Source: GCA-002282575 sp964519885 (lineage in GTDB: Bacteria > Pseudomonadota > Gammaproteobacteria > Thiomicrospirales > Thiomicrospiraceae). From it: a stretch of 64,000 nucleotides of DNA. Where the stretch lies: assembly GCA_964519885.1 (NCBI GenBank), contig CAZFLX010000008.1, forward strand, positions 21,846 through 85,845. Reading direction: 5' to 3'. Positions 54,209 through 61,939 of the stretch are shown piece by piece. Position numbers and translations under genes: made by a program. How positions within the stretch are numbered: position 1 is the first letter of the stretch; every line of letters starts with the position of its first letter. A model generated the notes under the pieces. The model made no database searches, had not been told where the DNA came from, and worked only from the letters and a program-made list of their open reading frames with translations.

Positions 54209-55675
54209 CTAACCCTGCGTCACCCGTAACACTTCAGCCAGTGTGGTATTACCTGCTAACACTTGCTCGAAGCCATTATCACGCAAACTCTTCATGCCCA
54301 TACTGCGTACATAGGCCTCCATCGCTTGTTCACTGTCGCCCGAATGAATGAGATGACGTAAATTTTCATCAACGCTAATCCATTCATAAATCGCCATACG
54401 ACCCGCAAAACCCGATGGGCAATCTGAACTGCTGCCCGCTTCGTACAAAGACAAAGGCACATCCACAGGGCGAGAGAGTAAACGACATTCCGCTTCATCG
54501 GCAACGCGTGTGACCTTAATGTGCGGACACAGCCGACGCACCAGACGTTGCGCCAAAATACCGACCAGTGAAGAAGCGAGTAAAAAAGGCTCGACCCCCA
54601 TATCACGCAAACGCGTAATCGCTCCAATGGCGGTATTGGTATGCAAGGTGGACAGCACCAAATGTCCTGTTAACGAAGCCTGAACGGCAATTTGCGCTGT
54701 TTCACCGTCACGAATTTCCCCCACCATCACCACATCAGGATCTTGACGCAAAATGGCACGCAAGCCACGCGCGAAGGTCATATCGGTCTTTAGGTTGACT
54801 TGGGTTTGACTGATGCCGTTGAGTTCGTATTCTACGGGGTCTTCTACCGTCATGATGTTACGCTCAACCGCATTCAAGTGCGATAAGGCGGCATAAAGGG
54901 TGGTGGTTTTTCCCGAACCCGTCGGACCCGTCACCAAAATAATGCCGTGGGCTTTAGCGAGGTTGCTTTCAATACCCGAAAGCACTTGTTCGGGCATGCC
55001 TAATTGCGATAGCGCCAACAAGCCAGCGCTCTTATCGAGTAATCGCAACACCACGCGCTCACCATATTGCGACGGCAGGGTTGACACCCGCAAATCGACC
55101 ATACGTGAACCCAACTGCAGCGCAATACGTCCATCTTGTGGTAGGCGTTTTTCGGCAATATCCAAACGTGCCATTACTTTTAAACGAGAAATGAGTAAGG
55201 GCGCAAAAGATGCCTTGGGTTCAAGTACCGTTTGCAACAAGCCGTCCATGCGAAAACGCACACGAAGTTTATCTTCGAAAGGTTCTAAATGGATATCGGA
55301 TGCCTTAAGTTTAATCGCTTCGGCTAGGGTGGCATTCAGGAAACGAATCACAGGGGCTTCATCATTAGAAGCGAGCAAATCCTCTTTTTGCACGCGCATT
55401 AAATCGAAGGCATCGCTCATATCCAATTCATCAAGCATACTTTCACTGCCTGACAATTCGCCGCCATCGGCATAGACACGCGACACAGCGACTTCATACT
55501 GAGCCTCTGTCACCCTCAGTAATTCAGGCGCAACAGCATGACTCGCCCGCAAGCCTTCTTGAATAGCGGAAACACTGGCATTGGGGCGCACCAGTAAGCG
55601 CCACCCCTCCAATTCATGCACCAACAACACCCCCTGACCCTGCACAAAATGGTAAGGGAAACGCAGGCCACTCAT
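54209..55675 (-). CDS. gspE: Type II secretion ATPase GspE
   Basis: 488 residues. N1E/N2E domain, then the ATPase core: LKASDIHLEPFEDKLRVRFRMDG, Walker A GPTGSGKTTTLYAAL (about 250), Asp box, Walker B MVGEIRD and the His box LVLSTLHTN. The tetracysteine zinc domain is degenerate: RRLCPHIKV and SSDCPSGF each keep only the first Cys of the usual CxxC pair. The zinc site is therefore probably lost. GspE powers pseudopilus assembly with GspF and GspL. It is the last gene of the gspCDE block, now cut off from gspF. Confidence 0.96.
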   Translation of the reverse strand: MSGLRFPYHFVQGQGVLLVHELEGWRLLVRPNASVSAIQEGLRASHAVAPELLRVTEAQYEVAVSRVYADGGELSGSESMLDELDMSDAFDLMRVQKEDLLASNDEAPVIRFLNATLAEAIKLKASDIHLEPFEDKLRVRFRMDGLLQTVLEPKASFAPLLISRLKVMARLDIAEKRLPQDGRIALQLGSRMVDLRVSTLPSQYGERVVLRLLDKSAGLLALSQLGMPEQVLSGIESNLAKAHGIILVTGPTGSGKTTTLYAALSHLNAVERNIMTVEDPVEYELNGISQTQVNLKTDMTFARGLRAILRQDPDVVMVGEIRDGETAQIAVQASLTGHLVLSTLHTNTAIGAITRLRDMGVEPFLLASSLVGILAQRLVRRLCPHIKVTRVADEAECRLLSRPVDVPLSLYEAGSSSDCPSGFAGRMAIYEWISVDENLRHLIHSGDSEQAMEAYVRSMGMKSLRDNGFEQVLAGNTTLAEVLRVTQG

Positions 55676-55685
55676 GCGTCAACAC

Positions 55686-57800
55686 TCATGGCACTAGCGG
55701 CTCACTGGTCATGTTTAAACGATCTTCAACGGGGGCTGGCGTAGCGCGTTTGGCAATGACAAAATCTTCCGCTAATAACTCACTGGCATTCAGTGGCAGG
55801 CGTGGTGACACCAGCTCACGACTGTTAGTCTGCTTACGCTGAATCAAGCCTTCCGACTGTTGCTGTAACTTATTGTATTTGGAAGCCGCATAGGCCACCG
55901 CAAGCTGGTCATCACGCACAATACGGGGACGCAAGAACACCATTAGGTTCTTACGCGCTATTTTATTTTCTTTATACGAAAATAATGCTCCCAATACGGG
56001 AATATCCCCGAGCCCTGGTACTTTCGATAAGGATTCGCTCTCAGACTCATCCATCAACCCGCCCAATACCACCAAGTTACCATCAGTTACCAACACATTG
56101 GTTTTAATTTCACGTTTCGAAGTCACTAAATCGACCGAACCCAAGGTGGTTTTTGAATTAGGCACAAGGCTAGAAACTGACTGTTCAATTTCTAAGCGAA
56201 TACTATCGCCTTCATTAATTTGCGGCTTCACCTTTAACTTTAAGCCGACATCTTGGCGCTTAATGGTCTGGAAAGGGCTGCCAATGGTTCCCGTTGTTCC
56301 ACCCACGCCTGTACTGGCATAGCTGCCTGTGCTAAACGGAACTTCCTGCCCAACAATCATGCTCGCTTCTTCGTTATCCATCGTCACCAACGAAGGCGTT
56401 GAAAGGATATTATTGTCGGTATTGGAACGTAAGGCGCGTAATAACGCCCCCCAGCCTTGGTCATTGCCGTAACTTTCGCCCGCAATGGCCGTCACGCCCG
56501 CACCGCTGACCGAGCCTAAAGCTCCCGCTGTACCGCCTGTCGCCGCACCCGTAGCGATATTTTTTAAACTATCGTCCAGACTAAATACCCCAGCACCGTT
56601 TGGACCTACCGCTACCCAGCTTGCGCCTAATTGTTGGCGCTGTTCTTCTGAGACTTCAGCAATAATGGCTTCAATAATCACCTGCGCACGGCGCACATCT
56701 AGCCGACGAATGACCTCACGCAAGGTTGAAATGAGTTGTGGCGGAGCGCTAATGACCAAGGCATTCATGCGCTCATCCGCTTCAATGCTAATGTCGCTGT
56801 CTGAAGAACCGCCTTTTTTCTTACTCACTTTACTGCCAGCTGTCATAGCCGTGGTTTTCACGCCGCCATCACCAATATTCGGCTCTGCACCCTCGCCCGT
56901 TTGCTGCTCTGCCGCTGCCAAGGTCGAACCTGCACCCGCGATACTCTGTAAAATCGGTGCTAAATCAGTGGCTTTAGCATACTGCAAGTAAATGACTTGT
57001 ACGCGTCCCTGTTGCTGCACGGGCGAATCAATTTGCGCCAGCAAAGCGCGTGCTGCCATACGTTGCGCTTCGCCCCCCGATAAAATAAGTCGATTGGCAC
57101 GTAGATCTGGCGCAACCACTAAGGCTAATTCTTTATCCATGCCCGTATTGAGCGTTTTCATTAGGCTAGTGGCTTCTTCTGCTGACAGATAATTCAACTG
57201 CACCACTTCATAGCTGTGCTGAAAAGGCACATCGACACGCGACACCACTTCCTTAATGCGGCTAATATTGCCCGAACGGTCGGTCACAATCAGCCTATTG
57301 GAATCAGGATTCGCCACCAAATGTCCTTCGTTGGCCACCAAAGGACGCAGTAAAGCAACAAGCTTATTCGCCGACACATGCTTGAGGCTAATCACTTGCG
57401 TCACCCAATCGTCTTCATCTCGACTGGCACCGACACGCTGCGCTCGATCGCGCACCACATTCACGGGCACAATTTCGACTAAATCGCCATTTTCCAGCGC
57501 GGCAAAGCCATGTACTTTCAGAAATGACAGAAAGGTTTGATACAGCTTGTTCGGCTGTAACCCCGTGTTGGTGGTAAAGCTCACCTTGGCTTTAACACGC
57601 GGGTCTATGACAAAATTCTTACCCGTTACCTGCGCCACCGCCTCGGCCACTTGGGCAATTTCGACTTCTTTTAAGTTAATCACCATCGCCGCTTCTTTTG
57701 AGCTGGGCGAAGTTGTGGCAGCTTGCACGCTAGCACCGCTGAGTAAACTCACCAGCAACCATACACTGAGTTGAATTCTTGTTACCATGTGACCGACCAT
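55686..57800 (-). CDS. gspD: Type II secretion secretin GspD
   Basis: 704 residues (or 700 from the second ATG at 57788, which gives the cleaner signal peptide TRIQLSVWLLVSLLSGASVQA). N0 domain (INLKEVEIAQVAEAVAQVTGKNFVID), N1-N3 domains with VRPL-like repeats, a Gly-rich loop, and the C-terminal secretin domain (VPGLGDIPVLGALFSYKENKIARKNLMVFLRPRIV). Forms the outer-membrane pore. Starts within the gspC 3' end and ends 11 bases before gspE, so C-D-E form one transcript. Confidence 0.96.
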   Translation of the reverse strand: MVGHMVTRIQLSVWLLVSLLSGASVQAATTSPSSKEAAMVINLKEVEIAQVAEAVAQVTGKNFVIDPRVKAKVSFTTNTGLQPNKLYQTFLSFLKVHGFAALENGDLVEIVPVNVVRDRAQRVGASRDEDDWVTQVISLKHVSANKLVALLRPLVANEGHLVANPDSNRLIVTDRSGNISRIKEVVSRVDVPFQHSYEVVQLNYLSAEEATSLMKTLNTGMDKELALVVAPDLRANRLILSGGEAQRMAARALLAQIDSPVQQQGRVQVIYLQYAKATDLAPILQSIAGAGSTLAAAEQQTGEGAEPNIGDGGVKTTAMTAGSKVSKKKGGSSDSDISIEADERMNALVISAPPQLISTLREVIRRLDVRRAQVIIEAIIAEVSEEQRQQLGASWVAVGPNGAGVFSLDDSLKNIATGAATGGTAGALGSVSGAGVTAIAGESYGNDQGWGALLRALRSNTDNNILSTPSLVTMDNEEASMIVGQEVPFSTGSYASTGVGGTTGTIGSPFQTIKRQDVGLKLKVKPQINEGDSIRLEIEQSVSSLVPNSKTTLGSVDLVTSKREIKTNVLVTDGNLVVLGGLMDESESESLSKVPGLGDIPVLGALFSYKENKIARKNLMVFLRPRIVRDDQLAVAYAASKYNKLQQQSEGLIQRKQTNSRELVSPRLPLNASELLAEDFVIAKRATPAPVEDRLNMTSEPLVP

Positions 57801-58642
57801 TCCTGTTCTTTTCCTGCTCGTAATACCTTGACACTCGCACCTGCGCCATCTAACACACTGGGTAGGCTCGCTAATTTAGTCATCCATTCACTCATCGGTT
57901 GACCATTCAGCGCCACGAGCTGATCGCCCGCCATAAAACCGAGTTGCTTAAAAATCGCTTCTTGTCCTGACTTAGGCTGCACCAGCACACTGACCAAACG
58001 ACCCTGCTCAAATTGTGGTTGCAAATTGAGCCATTGCATGGCCGTGGTTGGATTTTGTTTTGCTTGTTGACGTAGTTCGCTCAAATTAACAGCAGACGCT
58101 GCGCTGGGAGACACTGAAACAGTAGCCGAAGCCGTGGCTTGTTGCTGTGACGAAGCCAGCTTGAGCCATTGACTGCCTTGTCTGGTGAGCAGCTGAACTT
58201 GCATCGCTTCAATGCGCTCGACTTTCACCCCTTGCGGCGTGAGCTGATTTTCTTGTAACCAAATTAGCCCACCACCACTGCCTTGTTGCACCAAAGCGAG
58301 CTTGATGGCGTCATCCACCAGAACGCCCAGCAACTGCCAACCCTTGAGAACACTGGCATCGGCAAAGGCTTCAGACTGGGCAGTGATGGCAGAGGTGCTG
58401 CTGTTGGGAAATAGCTGTTGCCATGACGTGGACTTTTCTGGAATATGAGCTGCACTAGTTACGGTGGGTAAACTCGTTAAATTTGTTGACGTTAACACTA
58501 ACCAGGCACAACGTGCCGTTTGCCAGGATAAAATCACCAGCAATACTGCAGCCACAAACCAACGCAACCATGTGCGATTGAGTTTAGAAAAGGTTAGAGC
58601 TAAAGAAGCAATGAAACTTCTGTTCAATAAGGTTGTGTTCAT
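57782..58642 (-). CDS. gspC: Type II secretion protein GspC
   Basis: 286 residues. Cytoplasmic start, membrane helix WLRWFVAAVLLVILSWQTARCAWLVL (~25-50), the homology region (WQLLGVLVDDAIKLALVQQGSGGGLIWLQENQ) that contacts the secretin, and a C-terminal PDZ-like domain (GFMAGDQLVALNGQPMSEWM). First gene of the operon. A TATAAT lies only 8 bases before the ATG on the minus strand, too close for a normal leader, so the real promoter is uncertain. Confidence 0.92.
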   Translation of the reverse strand: MNTTLLNRSFIASLALTFSKLNRTWLRWFVAAVLLVILSWQTARCAWLVLTSTNLTSLPTVTSAAHIPEKSTSWQQLFPNSSTSAITAQSEAFADASVLKGWQLLGVLVDDAIKLALVQQGSGGGLIWLQENQLTPQGVKVERIEAMQVQLLTRQGSQWLKLASSQQQATASATVSVSPSAASAVNLSELRQQAKQNPTTAMQWLNLQPQFEQGRLVSVLVQPKSGQEAIFKQLGFMAGDQLVALNGQPMSEWMTKLASLPSVLDGAGASVKVLRAGKEQEWSVTW

Positions 58643-58701
58643 TGCTGCTTATTATAAAGAACTTGTGTGACAAAAAGATGCTATGTTGCAGAATAATTGA
58701 G

Positions 58702-58734
58702 TTAACGATTACACACAAGACGCACAGCAAAATA
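58702..58734 (-). pseudogene. Relic of a DUF1566 gene 3' end
   Basis: The minus strand reads YFAVRLVCNR and a stop, matching the (GF)AVRLVR ends of the two DUF1566 proteins nearby, including the DNA core GCTGTGCGTCTTGTG. The frame upstream is broken by stop codons, so only the tail survives. Confidence 0.4.
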
Positions 58735-58904
58735 CTGTTAAAACTAGGAAAGTAACAACCCTGACAACTCGGCATAATACTTAAATCGTGTGTCTGCCGA
58801 TAACAAAAAGGCGCATTGATCTATTTGCACTGTTATCCGTTAGGCATACATGATTAAGCCTCCTACTTTTGTCATGCCATTATCATAGCATAAATCCAAC
58901 CTAT

Positions 58905-58970
58905 CCCTCTCCCACTGGGAGAGGGAAGCGCAACGCGCGGGTGAGGGACACCCCCTTTCGCAAAGGGGGT
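58905..58970. repeat. Two adjacent intergenic hairpin repeats
   Basis: CCCTCTCCC-ACT-GGGAGAGGG (58905-58925) and CCCCCTTT-CGC-AAAGGGGG (58951-58969), both perfect inverted repeats with a 3-base loop. They resemble widespread short intergenic hairpin families rather than terminators, as no T-run follows. Confidence 0.7.
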
Positions 58971-59029
58971 CGCCAAAGGCGGGGGGATTTACCCTTTTTC
59001 AAAGGAATGCGCAGGTGGTGGATATTAGA

Positions 59030-59323
59030 TTAACAGTAAAGCGATCTTAAGGCATTCGGTGATTGAATCGCGAGCGTTAATAAGGTTTTAGCAGCACCTG
59101 TTGGGTTTCTTCTGCCCTGCTCCCATTCTTGCAGGGTACGCACAGACACGCCCAATAACTTTGAAAAAGCGACCTGTGTCATCTCTACCTTAGAACGCGC
59201 CAAAGCTGCCAAGGTTGGTTCGGCTTGCGTCACCCGTGCTTGTTGCGCTAATTTCATTTGTTTCACAGAAGTCAGCAAATCGGCTTGGAATTGCATCATT
59301 TCTTGATCTGAGGTATTATCCAT
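59030..59323 (-). CDS. HigA-type XRE antitoxin
   Basis: 97 residues. The C-terminal half is an XRE helix-turn-helix (MTQVAFSKLLGVSVRTLQEWEQGRRNPTGAAKTLL), matching the MqsA/HigA-like antitoxin class encoded after RelE-like toxins. It overlaps the toxin gene by 8 bases; toxin-first order is typical for higBA. Confidence 0.9.
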   Translation of the reverse strand: MDNTSDQEMMQFQADLLTSVKQMKLAQQARVTQAEPTLAALARSKVEMTQVAFSKLLGVSVRTLQEWEQGRRNPTGAAKTLLTLAIQSPNALRSLYC

Positions 59324-59630
59324 TTTCTATTTCCTGTTGTAATAGTTTAAGAAACGAAACAGGTAAGTTATCGAACTTTGCCTTGGTGTAAAGCATGAGC
59401 AACCAAATATGCCCTTTATCTTGCACCTGATAATAAATCACGCGCACCCCACCTCGCTTTCCGATACCTTGTCGACTCCAACGTACTTTTCGCAGCCCAC
59501 CCGAGCCGACAATGACATCACCTGCTAAAGGGTTATTGGCTAACCAACCAATAAAGGCAAGCCGCTCGCTTTCCGACCAAACCGCAGCAGCCAATTCAAC
59601 AAACTTAGGTGTTTCAATAATGGTATACAT
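59316..59630 (-). CDS. RelE/HigB-type toxin
   Basis: 104 residues from the ATG at 59630 (MYTIIETPKFVELAAAVWSESERLAFIGWLANNPLAGDVIVGSGGLRKVRWSRQGIGKRGGVRVIYY); upstream in-frame codons run through the operator palindrome and are unlikely to be coding. KRGGVRVIYY and the LLMLYTKAKFDNL end are characteristic of this RelE-like group. Probably a ribosome-dependent RNase. Confidence 0.9.
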   Translation of the reverse strand: MYTIIETPKFVELAAAVWSESERLAFIGWLANNPLAGDVIVGSGGLRKVRWSRQGIGKRGGVRVIYYQVQDKGHIWLLMLYTKAKFDNLPVSFLKLLQQEIENG

Positions 59631-59639
59631 GACATAATT

Positions 59640-59656
59640 ATCCGTCAAAGACGGAT
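59640..59656. promoter_or_regulatory. higBA operator palindrome
   Basis: ATCCGTC-AAA-GACGGAT, perfect 7-base arms, ending 10 bases before the toxin start codon. The position fits autorepression by the XRE antitoxin. Confidence 0.8.
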
Positions 59657-59694
59657 AAAGCACAAGAAATAAAATAGCATAAAATCCACCCTAA

Positions 59695-59715
59695 CCCTCC
59701 TTTATAAAAGGAGGG
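59695..59715. repeat. Intergenic hairpin repeat
   Basis: CCCTCCTTT-ATA-AAAGGAGGG, perfect 9-base arms. Same general style as the hairpins at 58905-58970. It lies between higB and the small DUF1566 gene. Confidence 0.7.
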
Positions 59716-59782
59716 AACAACCCACCCCACTGGCCATTCCGACTACTCCCCTACTTTTGCGACGGAGGGGCAAAAAAACCAA

Positions 59783-60274
59783 CTACTGACTGCGCACAAG
59801 ACGCACGGCAAGACCATCGTTCTCACCGTACGTACCGTCGTAGCTATAGTCGAAATTGACGCCCCACGCGTAGCCAGCAAACGTCGACGACAAAATATGA
59901 CTAGGTGTTGCGGGGAAGATCGCTTCGTTAATGGCTTGACCATAGCAAGCGGTTTCGACAAGGCTTTTCAGTTCTTTAATATTTGGCAGTCGCCATTCCA
60001 CACTGGTATTGCTTGCCACAGTCGCCGCTTGCGCCAGTGCGTTTTCCCAATTATAAGTGGTGGCTATACCGCTACAAGTCGTGCCATTCCAACTCATGCC
60101 TAAGGCACAACGCTGCCAAATGAGTCCTGTTTTGGTGTCGGTGACTTCTGTACCATCCGCCGATAGCGTGTATTGGCTATCGGGTTTGGTTTTAACGATA
60201 TTGGGGTTGCAAGTTTGTGCCTGCACAGCGATTGCCAACAGCAAGCTGACTAGGGTTAGTAATGCTTTTTTCAT
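59783..60274 (-). CDS. Secreted DUF1566 (Lcl C-terminal-like) protein
   Basis: 163 residues. A signal peptide (KKALLTLVSLLLAIAVQAQ) precedes one DUF1566 domain: VTDTKTGLIWQRC, YNWENALAQA, WRLPNIKELKSLVE, and the terminal GLAVRLVRSQ. The fold is C-type-lectin-like. The last ~35 codons (SSTFAGYAWGVNFDYSYDGTYGENDG) are rich in NNC/NNT codons and aromatic/Asp/Asn residues, the look of a retroelement-diversified region. A related domain ends the large protein at 61940. No reverse transcriptase is in the window. Confidence 0.85.
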   Translation of the reverse strand: MKKALLTLVSLLLAIAVQAQTCNPNIVKTKPDSQYTLSADGTEVTDTKTGLIWQRCALGMSWNGTTCSGIATTYNWENALAQAATVASNTSVEWRLPNIKELKSLVETACYGQAINEAIFPATPSHILSSTFAGYAWGVNFDYSYDGTYGENDGLAVRLVRSQ

Positions 60275-60310
60275 GTATTTTTCCTTAAATTCATTTAATC
60301 CACCCTAAGG

Positions 60311-60898
60311 CTAATTCAAGACTAAGTAGCCGAAAACCACAAAATCAACAATGGCATAGATGCCAATAATGGTTAATAAAATGATGGGATAATCAAATCT
60401 AATTATCGAGCTGTCGCACTTTTCTCTGGCTTTAGATTCAAAAAAATAGCGTTGTCGCTTTCTGATGAGCGTCCAATAACCATAGTTATCTCTGTCTTTC
60501 TTGTCTGTAATAATTTTTGACTCTAAGTAATCAGCACCTTTTCGAAGCGCATTTTTAGATGAAGTCATGCTTGATACTGTTCGATAAAATGGAAAAATCA
60601 TCATTAAACCAAACGTTAACGCAAAGAAACATGCAATCATTTTTGAGGTAAATGATAAACCTTGTAGGTAAGCAAGCAAATCGCTGGGTAAGCTATTCGA
60701 TGAATCATAGCCATAAAAGAAAACCATTAGCATCGACACTAAAAAAATAAAGTGTATTGCAATAAAGACGAAGGCTTTATGAAAAATATCCGCAATGGCA
60801 ACATCTCTGAAGTGGTAACCCTCCATCAAAATTTGATAAATAAACTTTTCATCTTCTTTAGATTTTACAGAATCTGTAACCTGAGCATTTTCTGACAT
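60311..60898 (-). CDS. Multi-pass membrane protein, unrecognised
   Basis: 195 residues from the ATG at 60898 (MSENAQV), preceded by AAGGTG. Three hydrophobic segments are clear (FVFIAIHFIFLVSMLMVFFYG, MIACFFALTFGLMMIFPFY, and the C-terminal IILLTIIGIYAIVDFVVFGYLVL). The loop between the second and third is charged (RKGADYLESKI, LIRKRQRYFFESKAREK). It follows a second membrane-protein gene by 14 bases and is AT-rich compared with the flanking secretion genes. I do not recognise the family. Confidence 0.75.
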   Translation of the reverse strand: MSENAQVTDSVKSKEDEKFIYQILMEGYHFRDVAIADIFHKAFVFIAIHFIFLVSMLMVFFYGYDSSNSLPSDLLAYLQGLSFTSKMIACFFALTFGLMMIFPFYRTVSSMTSSKNALRKGADYLESKIITDKKDRDNYGYWTLIRKRQRYFFESKAREKCDSSIIRFDYPIILLTIIGIYAIVDFVVFGYLVLN

Positions 60899-60912
60899 AT
60901 CATACACCTTGC

Positions 60913-61563
60913 CTAACAATCAGTATTTCTTTTAACCGACCAATTAAAAAAGTTTGGAAATAGAAGTTTTTTCCACCATGCAATATGAATCATATTGTCG
61001 AAATCGCCACGCGCGTACATTTCGTCGTTATAGGCTTGCGTATACACGGTAATCATCGTAACTGGCTCTTCTTTTTCAATGAAACGACGTTTTTTGATAA
61101 TTTCTGACAGATATTTTAACGAAAGATCGTCATTCATTTCGTTAAACTCAATATCAGTCAATAAGTCAGAAAATTTATGCGCTAGGGTTTCGTGCAATCT
61201 CGCCATGGTTGCCGAAGAAATGAGCAAGTCTATGATGCTAATTACAACGATCATTGCTGGCACAATCGTTTGAATTAATAAAATATGCGCACTATCGAGT
61301 GTCAAAGCGTTCTTCAAAAACTCTTCGCCTAAAATTGTGACAAAAATAGTCGAGCCGAAGATGAGCTGCAATCCAGTCGCCCACTTATTGAATCGTTCGA
61401 AAAAGTAACGACGCTTAATGTGGTAACGAACTGAAGCCGATATTTCGAATTCCTGTTCTTTTATCAACTGCTCACTTGCAGGCTTAGGCACCTGTGCTGG
61501 CAAAGACTTTTCTGCGAATGCCTCGCTAACCAAATCAGATTCTTGCGCTAGTGTTGTTGTCAT
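60913..61563 (-). CDS. Two-helix membrane protein, SLATT-like
   Basis: 216 residues. Segment YHIKRRYFFERFNKWATGLQLIFGSTIFVTIL leads into the first helix (~61-79), the second helix is ILLIQTIVPAMIVVISIIDLLI (~94-115), and a long cytoplasmic helical tail follows (ARLHETLAHKFSDLLTDIEF..). This arrangement, basic/aromatic pre-helix, two close helices and a helical tail, resembles the SLATT 2TM effector domains that accompany nucleotide-signal defence systems. No SMODS or SLOG sensor is next to it, so the assignment is tentative. AGAGGTG precedes the ATG; middle gene of a three-gene operon. Confidence 0.6.
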   Translation of the reverse strand: MTTTLAQESDLVSEAFAEKSLPAQVPKPASEQLIKEQEFEISASVRYHIKRRYFFERFNKWATGLQLIFGSTIFVTILGEEFLKNALTLDSAHILLIQTIVPAMIVVISIIDLLISSATMARLHETLAHKFSDLLTDIEFNEMNDDLSLKYLSEIIKKRRFIEKEEPVTMITVYTQAYNDEMYARGDFDNMIHIAWWKKLLFPNFFNWSVKRNTDC

Positions 61564-61575
61564 AAGAACACCTCT

Positions 61576-61890
61576 TTATTGATCGTTATCAGTTAAAACG
61601 CCAACTTGTTCAAAAATTAGTGTTGGACTAGGGTTAGGCTTTGCTGTTGGGTGGATAGTACCCACCGATTTAATACGATCTTCGCAAGCTTTATTCTTGG
61701 GAGGATGAACTTTGCGCACACCCTTAATATCATGGTAACGTCGACTACCTGTTACACGCTTAATCCCTTTTTTCACGCGATTTTTCTGCTCTACCTCATC
61801 GTCAGTTTCAACCAGTTGTTGTAACATTGTGTACAGCCTGTAAAGCGATTCCTGCTTAGGATCACGTCTGAACCTAGTTCTCATTACCAT
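61576..61890 (-). CDS. Small basic hypothetical protein, first gene of the membrane cassette
   Basis: 104 residues, basic (RTRFRRDPKQ, KKGIKRVTGSRRYHDIKGVRKVHPPKNK), no membrane segment. GGAG lies 8 bases before the ATG at 61890. It precedes the SLATT-like gene by 12 bases. No known family is apparent; the basic middle suggests nucleic-acid or nucleotide binding, which is only a guess. Confidence 0.55.
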   Translation of the reverse strand: MVMRTRFRRDPKQESLYRLYTMLQQLVETDDEVEQKNRVKKGIKRVTGSRRYHDIKGVRKVHPPKNKACEDRIKSVGTIHPTAKPNPSPTLIFEQVGVLTDNDQ

Positions 61891-61939
61891 CTCATTTTCT
61901 CCAAATCAAACATTATGGTTTAATATTAAAAATCATTTA

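Larger units (their letters stand above)
58643..59029. other. Gene-free region upstream of gspC
   Basis: 387 bases without a credible gene. It holds the presumed gspC promoter region, a short relic of a DUF1566 C-terminus (58702-58734) and two hairpin repeats (58905-58925 and 58950-58970). Nothing else is recognisable. Confidence 0.7.

Noticed and set aside
58690..58780. DGR template repeat for the DUF1566 genes
   Set aside because: Apart from the short AVRLV core the sequence does not align with either variable region, and the differences are not limited to adenines.
59695..59715. Terminator of the small DUF1566 gene
   Set aside because: The hairpin is perfect but no T-run follows on either strand; more like a dispersed hairpin repeat.
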